Assembly (NCBI GenBank): GCA_021234155.1
Contig: JAJEKV010000041.1
Span: 2,422,447 to 2,486,446 of the forward strand
Direction: 5' to 3'
DNA from: Isoetes taiwanensis
Taxonomy: Eukaryota; Streptophyta; Lycopodiopsida; Isoetales; Isoetaceae
DNA: 64,000 nt
Shown: positions 56,009 through 64,000 of the stretch, in pieces
How positions within the stretch are numbered: the first letter of the stretch is position 1
Layout of the letters: each line of letters starts with the position of its first letter
The notes under the pieces: generated by a model
Databases searched by the model: none
What the model was told of the DNA's origin: nothing
The model's input: only the letters and a program-made list of their open reading frames with translations
Position numbers and translations under genes: made by a program

Positions 56009-56157
56009 ATGGCCCTTCGGCCGACTTCAGCGATGGTACGGCGCCGGTGCCCATCTATGCCGGCGGATGTCAACGACATCTTCCAAGTCTTTGGGAAAGA
56101 AATTGATATCCAAGCTACGCTAAATGCAACCCCAGCATATAGGCAAGTGTTAGCAGA
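56009..56157 (+). pseudogene. Second gene of the tandem, truncated by an LTR insertion
   Basis: The open frame MALRPTSAMVRRRCPSMPAD continues with VNDIFQVFGKEIDIQATLN to the LTR border at 56157. The start is Arg-rich. The segment from MPADVNDIF can be laid without gaps on the alpha2 region of histone H2B (MNSFVNDIF...E...A...N..P), matching at NDIF and several spaced positions. That is suggestive but too short to prove. The downstream part of the gene is not found on the other side of the chromovirus within the window. The promoter arrangement parallels that of the H3-like gene. Confidence 0.4.
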
Positions 56158-57729
56158 TGTGACGCTCCCTGTATATATACGACCCCCGGCCGTATACATA
56201 CGGGGACTTTCCGCTCCCATGGCGACCATCGCGCCAGGAGCAGGGCCCTCCATCTAACCCGGGCCGTCTACGTAGACGCTTCCGGTGAAGGACACGGAGG
56301 GTCATTCGCCCACGCCTTCGATGGGCGCCTACGTAGCGGAAGCATGAATACAAGGGTTAGCACACAGCATAAATCACATATAAATAACCACCTCGAAGGG
56401 TGGCACATCCATCCAAATACCAACGGCAAGAATATGCATCTAAGACTAAGAAAACACCCAAAACCCAGGTTCTACCCCGGCTCAGACTCTAGTGGGGGAG
56501 CGACTGACTGCTGGGTCTCATGAGATCGGCAGACCGAATCTTGGCATGGCGTTGGCTGGCATAGAACATCGGCTAGGGTTGTCCACTCCATCCGCCCCTC
56601 CTGTGCACACTTTGCAGATGGGTCGAGTGCGCTATGGCCCCGCTTATAGCCTTGGGAGACGTAGACTCTAGGGATCACCCTTTGAGTCTACTCCAGGTTC
56701 ATGACACCTGGTCCGATGAGGCAGGTCGGGGAGGCGTCCCCTTCCAGGATCACAGTGGTGTCGTGGGTGAGCTAGAGAATACGTGCCGCATCAGCGACCC
56801 CCGCATCCGTACCCGACTTACTCACCCTAATTCTACTCAAAGTGCATGGTGCCCCATACGGGTCACACCACTACACCAGTGTCAGGACCCATACCCGCCC
56901 TCCACGTGGCCGGCTCGAGGGCCTAGCCCATCAGGGAGTCTCGGGGAGCCTTTTATGCTCGTGCAAGGCCCCACCCCTACTTCACCACTGCGTCCCTTGT
57001 CTGGTGCTAAGCTAGACCATAGCGCCTATGACCCGGTGGGCTCTTGTGCACAGGCCGAATCTAGTAGGGCATTTAAGGAAGTACTAGGAGCATTCTATAC
57101 TTGAGCTCGGAGGCCTCTACCCCCTTTTTTAACCCCCATTTCTTGGAAATTACAGAACTAACTCATAGAGACATCGACCATTCCATAACAGAACATCATT
57201 CATAATTGAACAATATTCCTAGTTACCAAAGAAGGGTTAATCTGAACCAAAGCTAGTCAGACAAGAACACCAAAGTATTATTCTACAAATTGCAAATTAA
57301 CTACCACTGACCAGTGTTTCGGCTAGAGCCGTTGTCAAGGGGTGCCTCCATAGTCTTTATCTTTGGGGTGGCACAAAGCGGTTAAAGGGTGTCTTGGCGA
57401 TTGGCGAGGTTCATTTGGGCCCGGCTTAGCCTTCACGGTCTTTGGTTGGGTCAAAATTGGGGTGAGATGGGGGTGGTATTTGTCACTTGGTGGCTTGGTT
57501 TAGAAACCCCCATGCTAGCCACCCAGGTTATGCCAAATGGCGCCTTCCCACCATTAGGTGTCTTAATAGCAAGTATTTAGGTAATTATCCTTTATAATTA
57601 AGTTAGCATAGCTAATTAAATCCATTGTGGCCAACCCCCTAGGTCAACATGCCCCATAGTGGTGTATCTATACCGGGTGACGTGTCAATATATTTATACA
57701 TATACCGTATAAATACTTGGAACGTCACA
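56158..57729 (-). repeat. 3' LTR of the chromovirus
   Basis: 1572 bp bounded by TGTGACG and CGTCACA, abutted on the internal side by a polypurine tract. U3/U5 carry a perfect 14-bp palindrome CGTCTACGTAGACG (56267-56280) and TATAC-rich inverted repeats near both ends. Confidence 0.8.
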
Positions 57730-57742
57730 TTCTCCCCTCCTT
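57730..57742 (-). other. Polypurine tract of the chromovirus
   Basis: The minus strand reads AAGGAGGGGAGAA immediately before the LTR TGTGACG, the classic plus-strand primer position. 57743-58289 is 3' UTR without an ORF of note. Confidence 0.85.
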
Positions 57743-58289
57743 AGAATTAATGCTGTCCTCAGCATTGGGTTTAGATAGAATTATAGCAAAACACATTATG
57801 AAGGAAGGTAATTCCTTATTTTCGAAGATAATATATTAAAACTTTAAAGTTTAAAACAGTTTAAGCACCGAGGTGCATTGCACATGATTATGACAGTGAA
57901 AAAAGTTCAAGGACCGAAGTCCAATATCAACATCAGAGTAGCACAAGAACAAAACATGTAGACAAAATAAAAGTAGACAAATCGGGTCATCCGCAACCCT
58001 CTATACATGGGCAGGTCACGTACTGCTCACTGGCCTGCACATGTCAATACATCAGTATGTAGATAGTGTGAGTAGGTTGTGGTTAAAGGGACCACCCCCT
58101 ATATAAAAAATGAAAAAAAATAAATAAAAACTATACTACATGGTTTCCAAGCAGTTCGTGGTCATGTCCACATTGACAGTACACCACGTCCTAGGGAACA
58201 CGAAGGTGATCCCATCATTGGTAACTATTATCAACTATGATGCATCTACCCTGCATTCCACATACTTCTTGGCGACACAAGTCTTGCAC

Positions 58290-58923
58290 TTACCCCGGGG
58301 CGGGGTTGATCGCATCGTTGATGGTGCGGCCTTGAGATTCCCGCATGAAGTCCGGATAGTGCTTGTCAAGGTCTATCTTCATCACCCACGTAGCATCCTC
58401 AACTGGTAAGTGTTTCCACTTAACCAAGTATTGCAACATTTGAGTCCTTCTGGTTTGTTTGTAAGCTCGATCAAGAAGAGCTTCAGGGACTATCTCAAGT
58501 TGCTCCTCCGTCATTTCTAGGAGGGTTGGGGTGTCTAAAACCTCCTCTGGATCAGGGGTGTGTTGCTTGAGAAGACTCACGTGAAAGACTTTATGGATCT
58601 TCAAGCGGGCGGCAAATCAAGCGATATGCCTGCTCTCCAACACAGTCAATAATCTTGAATGGTCCAGCCCATCTGGGTGCCAACTTCTTGCAGTTGCCAA
58701 TCTTAAGCTTGGCTTGTTTCACTTTAATCTTAAGCCAAACCGAGTCGCCCACCTGGAAAATGCGTGGGGTTCTGTGTTTGTCGACCCACACTCTTCCGGA
58801 CGGCTGCGTGCGCCTAATAAATAACCACGAACTTCTTCGACCGGTAGCTTGCATCTCTAAGAGGAGTTGTTGAGAAACCTCTACTTTAGAGGCGGGGTTA
58901 TGCCATGTATCGGGGTGAGGCAT
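58290..58923 (-). pseudogene. Integrase C-terminus with GPY/F module and chromodomain
   Basis: 58923-58591 reads VGDSVWLKIKVKQAKL, KKLAPRWAGPFKIIDCVGE, the SH3-like GPY/F module. After a frameshift, 58604-58290 continues IHKVFHVSLLKQ and then a chromodomain: PEALLDRAYK, YLVKWKHLPVEDATWV and DLDKHYPDF. Chromodomains direct integration towards particular chromatin marks. Confidence 0.88.
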
Positions 58924-59560
58924 TGGTAACCATAATTTATCATAAAGGGAGACATCACGGAAGATTCTGTTTCATCTTTGTTATAAGCAAACTCGACCCG
59001 GATAAATATAGTCAGCCCATTGTGATTGCTTACTCCACACATAACTTCTTACCATATCCTCTATAATGCGATTGGTCGCTCTGTTTGGCCATCTATTTGA
59101 GGATGATATCTTTGTGCTCATAGCAAGCTTGGTGCGAATGGTGGTAAAGAAATCTTTCGAATCGCTCTCACAAATTTGGGATCCCTATCCGACACAATTA
59201 CTTCGTGGCATTCCGTGTAATCTGAAGATTTCCTTGGCTAAAAAAGATATTATCAAAGGTCAGTATCCGGTGGTGCGGCATGGCAAGAAATGAGCCATTT
59301 TGGACAATTTGTCGACCACAACCATTAAGGCATCATATCCTCGGAGAGTTCTTGGAAGGCCCACAATGAAATCCATGGTTATTACTTCCCATTTGGCGTT
59401 GGGCACATCCGAGGTTGTAGCTCACCGGGATTCTTAAGCTGTTACGCTTTAGTCTGGCGGCATACGACAGCGCCTAATGTATCGGCAATGTCCTTCTTCA
59501 TAGAAGGCCGAAATAGCTGGAGCGAATCTTAAAGTAGGTTTTCATAAACCTGCGTGTCGA
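58924..59560 (-). pseudogene. Integrase catalytic core of the chromovirus, frameshifted
   Basis: Fragments show the DDE triad region: MDFIVGLPRTLRGYDALMVV with the first Asp (about 59380), a VSDRDPKF-like segment (about 59190) and YHPQ.DGQTER with the catalytic Glu (about 59070). Several single-base shifts break the frame. Confidence 0.75.
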
Positions 59561-59639
59561 CTATAGGGCTATTGTGCGTGTCATGAAGAATGAGTTTCCA
59601 GGTACTCACGAAGTCTGCGGTACACACAACTTATCCTTG

Positions 59640-60416
59640 TGATACAATAAGTTGCCCTCCTTCTTATAGGCCAAAAAGCGTCGCGCTCTGCATCCCGGCG
59701 AGCTTCTTTAGCCAAACTATTCCAAATGTCACGAGAATTCGGATCCGTGGCCAAGGTCTGCGCTCTATCTGTTTGCCAAACTCTTTGGTAAAGCGTAGAA
59801 ATGGCATTGCAATGGGTGCTTGGTCACCAAGGGATGGCGTGACAATGCATCCATAACCACATTGTGCTTGCGGGCTTGTACATAATCTCGAAATCATACT
59901 CCTCCAAGAATTCCATCCATCTTCTTTGGCGGAGATTAAGCCGGGTGAATAAATAGCGGAGATTTTGATGATCGGTATCCAATTGGAACCTTCTACCAAG
60001 AAGGTAGTGTCTCCATATTCGCAGGGGCACGGACAGCGGCTAACAATTCCTGATCATGGGTAGGATCTGGTTGCTCGTCTCGTTCATTTTCTTTGAGTCA
60101 TAAGCAATAACTCTCCCCTCCTGCGCATTAGGACCCCACCGGTGGCAATTTTGCTAGCATCTGTTGCCACTAGCTTATCTGATCGGGATCGGGTGCGCGG
60201 AGAAGGCGGTGCTGATGTGAGGGCATCCTTAAGCTGCTTTGGAAGCTTTCTTTGGACCTTCGTCTTCGGTGCTCCATCCAATCTTTCACCTTTTCCTGCT
60301 TGGTGAGGTTTGTAAGAGGAGCTGCAATCTTTGCAAAATCCTTTACAAATTTTCGGTAATATCCCGCTAATCCCAAGAAGCTGCGGATTTCGGAAACATT
60401 CCCTGGAATAAGCCAT
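59640..60416 (-). pseudogene. RNase H of the chromovirus, frameshifted
   Basis: [20 protein letters not shown] (first catalytic Asp) lies near 60170. LDTDHQNLRYLFTRLNLRQR and WMEFLEEYDFEIMYKPA lie at 60000-59860. Frames change at about 60060 and 59830. Confidence 0.8.
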
Positions 60417-61100
60417 TCCCTTACGGCCTCTATCTTTGCGGGGTCTGTAGCAATTCCCTCTGCGGAAATGATATGGCCTAAATAATCAACCTTCGGAGTG
60501 GCGAACTTGCACTTAGAGAACTTGGCATAGAGTTGATGATGTCTCAGCTTTTGTAGGGCCAATCTAAGATGTTTCTCATGTTCTTCAAGGGTCTTACTGT
60601 AGATGAGAATGTCATCGAAGAAAATAACAACAAAATCATCCAAGTATTGTCGGAAGACATCATTCATTAGTCGCATAAATGTTCTTTGGGGCATTAGTTA
60701 ATCCAAAGGCATAACTGTAAATTCATAATGCCCATACCTAGTGCGTAAAAGCGGATTTATGGATGTCCTCCTCCTTGATCCTTATCGATGGTATCCGAGC
60801 GAAGATCAATCTTTGAGAAATACTTAGCCCCTTGTATGGCCGATCCATTAGGTCATCTGCCCTAGGCAAAGCATAGCGATTCTTGATGGTATACTTGTTA
60901 AGTTGTCGGTAATCAATACACATCCTCAGTGAGCCGTCCTTTTTCTTAACAAAGAGAATAGGGGCGCCAAAAGGCGAAACACTAGGTCGGATGAAACCTA
61001 GGTTTAATAGCTCCTGAAGTTGCTTCTTAAGTTCTGCCAATTCTGGAGGACTCATACGGTACGGAGCCTTGCTGGTAGGCTTGGTACCTGGTTCTAAAGC
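60170..61100 (-). pseudogene. Reverse transcriptase of the chromovirus
   Basis: The first half is in frame with the protease to 60738: GFIRPSVSPFGAPILFVKKK and MCIDYRQLNKYTIKNRYALP. A degenerate stretch at 60700-60840 lacks the expected FxKIDLRSGYHQ block in frame. The second half, 60694-60170, has [19 protein letters not shown] (catalytic DD), [10 protein letters not shown] and [14 protein letters not shown]. Confidence 0.88.
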
Positions 61101-61109
61101 TATTTCACA

Positions 61110-61739
61110 TTCCACCCCTCTAAAAGGAGGAAGCTTCTGAATCTCATCCGGAAAAAGATCACCAAATTCGCGGAGAAGATTAGCAATCCCCTCTGGGAGG
61201 GCGTCGATTACTTGTTTTTGCTTAGCATCTGATTCGATGGAAGCAAGCATAACGATGCAAAGGAGCTTTTCCTTGTGTATAGCTTTATCTAACTGCCTGA
61301 TGGACATAGACTGCAGGATTGGGTTGAGAGGTTCACCTTTAACAGTTACGCGAGCTCCATTAGCTGCATTGAAGGTAACTTCCCTCTTCTCGCAGTCTAT
61401 GTTCGCTTTTGCGGATGCCAGGAATTCCATACCAACAATGAGGTCATATTTGCCAATATCCATCAATTCAGCCCCTAAAGCAACCGGTGCACCTGGGAGT
61501 TGCATGTTGAGATTGATGCGACGACCATGGGTATGCCTGACTTTACCACTGGCTAGAGTGACAGGTCTCGGACGGGACCTTAATGTTTCTAGACGTAAGA
61601 CATGGGCCATCCTAGGAGAAGCAAAATTATGTGTACTTCCCGTGTCCATAAGAATTACAAAAGGCTTCTGTCTACTTGGCCTATGGTAGAAATAACAAAG
61701 AGCTGACTTTTCAGCATTGCCGGTTTCTATATTTTGCAA
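61110..61739 (-). CDS. Aspartic protease and linker of the chromovirus
   Basis: The open frame begins QNIETGNAEKSALCYFYHRP. It contains active-site FVILMDTGSTHNFAS, the flap region and the YDLIVGMEFLASAKANIDC segment, and runs on into RT. It would cleave the Gag-Pol polyprotein. The open frame to 60738 is the best-preserved part of the element. Confidence 0.85.
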
Positions 61740-62024
61740 GGATATGAGGCCGACCGTGAGCGTAATCGGGGAGCCTCCTCCTCGACGGGTTGTGTTGTTT
61801 CGAGGTCATCCCAATCGAGGTCGGCCATGGCGGTTGGGCAGCCTGCGTGACATAAAGGGCAGTGCATGAAGTGTCGGCCTCATACACCTGTAACACGCCT
61901 TATCTCGGCGGAGCTGTTCGGGCCTCTTTAGGAATAGGATCAAGAGGTTCGAACTTCCTTACCGGCATTGTTCTCGCTTATCGGGTGCACTAAAGGTGAC
62001 CTTCTTTTTCGGCGGCCATAAGAG

Positions 62025-62948
62025 TTACTGCTGAGAGGGTCCCGGACTTGGGGGGCGGGGTTTGTAAGGTGTGGGCCGGCCGTGGGCTGCGCAGTAAGGC
62101 GCGGGGCGTGGATCTTGGTTCTTTGGCGTGTCCTCCTCGAAGCTCAATGCTTTAGCCCTCGCCTCTGCAACTGATTTTGGGTCTATGGCCTTAACCATTC
62201 GTTTGATTGATGGTGCCAATCCCTCAATATAGCCTTCCTTTGCCCTTTTTCTCATTCATACGGTACATACAACCTCAAAGATAAACTCATCCAGGGTGTA
62301 AGCACGCGACGGACATACTCTTCTGCTCCAACTTTGTAGAAAGTGCGGATCTGTTGGCATTTTGTGCACGAGGCACATAATGCGACTTGAAGGCCTTGGC
62401 AAACTTCCTGAAGTTGCATCTGCTCCTGTCCAAATGCTTGGCTCTGGCATAGCCCTTCCACCAAATACGGGCAGCTCCTGTAAGGTTGGTGGTGGCAACC
62501 TTTCCTGTATCTTTCTCTGTCATTCCGTAAGACTTCCCAAACTCCTTCATCTCATCCAACCAGGACTCGGCGTTTAGACCGCCTCGGGATTTCCCATCAA
62601 ACTGGGCCAATTTCCTATTCTTCCATATACTTGTTATAGCTGTATCAACCGTCTTACGGTACTCTTTGTCTCGGCGCTTTGCATGGTCACCTGCTGCTAC
62701 CGTTGAACCAGAAGATACGGAAGTGGTTGATCGTGAGGAAGTGGCACTATCCTTAGAGGAACTTCGGTAACGCTTAGCATGAGGCCTCCTCCTTGCAGGT
62801 ATAGGACTAGCTCCAGGGGAAGATGGCTGTTGTGCAGGTGGACTCGGTGGTAGCGGAGGTAACTCCGGTCCATCCTCCCAGGTTTGTTGCGGTGGATTGG
62901 CATGCAATACATAGGCTGTAATTTAACTGCTTGTCTTTTCATTAACAT
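62025..62948 (-). pseudogene. Gag of the chromovirus
   Basis: A Pro/Ser-rich N-terminus (LPPLPPSPPAQQPSSP) precedes the capsid region: LAQFDGKSRGGLNAESWLDE, ATTNLTGAARIWWKGYARA, FRKFAKAFKSHYVP. The frame shifts near 62287. A second block at 62255-62025 has EGYIEGLAPSIKRMVKAIDP. A Cys-x2-Cys remnant of a zinc knuckle lies near 61900 in another frame. Confidence 0.8.
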
Positions 62949-63266
62949 CGGTTCTGTCAGGAGTGACCCTCTTGGCGTTGGAGGGTGTCACGCCAAGCGG
63001 CGCATTCTGAACACCGTCTATATCGAGCATTCATGGAAGCATAAGCAGACGTACAATAACATACAATTTTATTTAGATAACAATTGCTGACAGTGACAAG
63101 AAAAAGTACAAATAGAAACTGATGTTTCATTTCATTCAAGTTGAGTACAACAACAAGTTGATTGGTACAAGAGTTTACGAAGGAGGTATTATACGATTGG
63201 AAGTTTTAAAGTTCTACTGGCACACAACGTAACAACAACAAAAACACATAACTTGAGGGACCAAGC
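62949..63266. other. Gap between upstream ORF and gag
   Basis: Non-coding as far as I can see. It contains the short inverted repeat GTGACCCTC...GAGGGTGTCAC (62963-62993). Confidence 0.4.
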
Positions 63267-63738
63267 TTAGGGGTTCGCAAAGGGGTACAGGATCGAGTAG
63301 CGGACACTCTCCCATACAACCCTAACGAGCTTGTAGCGTGCCCAGGCTTGTACAATTCTTGGTTGGTATTCCCACGTTGGGCTAACAATGAGAAGATTGA
63401 AAAGCCCATGAGCATAGAAGAGTTGCCCTGCCGGATGGTCGTTGGCGTCCTCGAAAGCCTCGTGCCTAGTCATGCTCCAATAGTCCCAGGTACGGCACAG
63501 CGTTTGCTTGAGGTCCTGGAAAGCTCTGTCCCTAAGGATGTTGACTATCTCCAACCCTTTGTCAGGATCATAGGGTTCTCCTGGTGGCATGGGTTCCATC
63601 TCGTAACCTTCATCCCATTCTGGATATTCTCCATATCTCTGGCCATAGTCCTGTTCGGGTGGTCCCTGGTCATCCCTCCTTATCTGCTCTGTAATCCTCT
63701 CTTCATATTCCAGAAGTGTCTCTTCTGCAAGACAATGG
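63267..63738 (-). CDS. Unidentified ORF/exon upstream of chromovirus gag
   Basis: A minus-strand frame of about 157 codons follows a good splice acceptor (CATTGTCTTGCAG before AAGAGACAC at about 63738). It is rich in Glu/Asp/Tyr/Pro early (EQDYGQRYGEYPEWDEGYEM), then has a Trp-rich hydrophobic end (LCRTWDYWSM, WARYKLVRVVWESV), and stops at 63267. I do not recognise a family. It could be an extra ORF of the chromovirus or the last exon of a host gene. Another minus-strand open stretch, proline-rich (RHRPLPPPP), runs from the window edge to about 63905. Confidence 0.4.
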
Positions 63739-64000
63739 AAATGGGTATAGAGCATTTCATAACATTACTATACTCTAAATTTCAATAATTAAAAGACGCA
63801 TCATGGAGAAGAACAAAAGGGGTTTATTATATTATAAAATGGCTAAAATTTTGCGGTCAAAAATTTTACAATATCTTAAATGCAAGAAGCACAATACAAT
63901 CATTGGGGAACTAGGTCCTCCTTCTTCATCGCAGACCTAGGAGGTGGTGGTAGCGGTCGGTGTCGAGAGCGAGGGTCACCCGGGATTTCTTGTGGCAGCC

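Larger units (their letters stand above)
56158..64000 (-). mobile_element. Ty3/gypsy chromovirus, 5' end beyond the window
   Basis: In minus-strand order: gag (62948-62025), protease (61739-61200), RT (61000-60170), RNase H (about 60416-59824), integrase (about 59560-58600) with GPY/F module and chromodomain, polypurine tract and 3' LTR. The chromodomain places it in the chromoviruses. The LTR sequence is not found again up to 64000, so the 5' LTR lies further right or is missing. The coding region has frameshifts in RT, RNase H and integrase. Confidence 0.85.

Noticed and set aside
62963-62993. TGTCACGCC at 62988 as the 5' LTR start of the chromovirus
   Set aside because: It does not match the 3' LTR end (TGTGACGCTCCC...) and the following 1 kb shows no LTR similarity.

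Overview
This window is nuclear DNA of a land plant with a large, repeat-rich genome. The evidence is a plant-specific RNA polymerase IV/V subunit gene with introns, nested full-length Ty3/gypsy elements, a CACTA transposon, hAT remnants and a chromodomain-bearing gypsy element. The species cannot be fixed from sequence alone; a fern, gymnosperm or other large-genome lineage would fit. No rRNA, tRNA, CRISPR array or bacterial operon was seen.

Layout. 1-2997: the 3' part (4 exons) of an NRPD2/NRPE2-like gene, the only clearly intact host gene. 3.4-4.35 kb: small inverted-repeat DNA elements. 5.08-6.38 kb: a dead hAT transposase on the minus strand. 6.4-8.2 kb: T-rich dispersed repeat. 8.18-27.57 kb: a three-level nest. 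An outer element with TIR GGCCCTTTTTCCAC and TSD TCA contains an 18.2-kb CACTA element. The CACTA carries the C-terminal half of a TNP2 transposase and an antisense Ulp-type SUMO-protease fragment, and it is split by a complete Tat-like gypsy element (minus strand, 10763-21597, TSD GTCTA). 28.3-39.4 kb: a second full-length copy of that gypsy family (plus strand, 28345-39268, TSD ATTAC), inserted in the RNase H end of a Ty1/copia relic. 39.4-49.2 kb: mostly unrecognised, T-rich or tandemly duplicated DNA with several hairpins. 49.2-50.1 kb: a broken IDM1-like PHD/acetyltransferase gene (minus). 50.1-51.6 kb: another dead hAT relative (plus). 51.7-53.4 kb: an isolated gypsy LTR with primer-binding site. 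53.6-56.2 kb: the most unusual region, a divergent histone H3 (CENH3-like) gene with a very long N-terminal extension and a second, truncated gene. Each lies behind two copies of a 67-69-nt hairpin and a similar TATA promoter. 56.2-64 kb: a chromovirus (gypsy with chromodomain) on the minus strand whose 3' LTR cuts the second gene; further ORFs lie upstream of its gag.

How it works together. Most of the window is transposon history that can be ordered by nesting. Three host-type sequences concern chromatin: the Pol IV/V subunit, the IDM1-like relic and the H3-like gene. Their proximity is an observation, not evidence of a shared pathway. Differences between LTR pairs of the same element cluster at CAG/CTG/CCWGG sites. 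Some apparent frameshifts here may therefore be methylation-related sequencing error or deamination rather than true decay.
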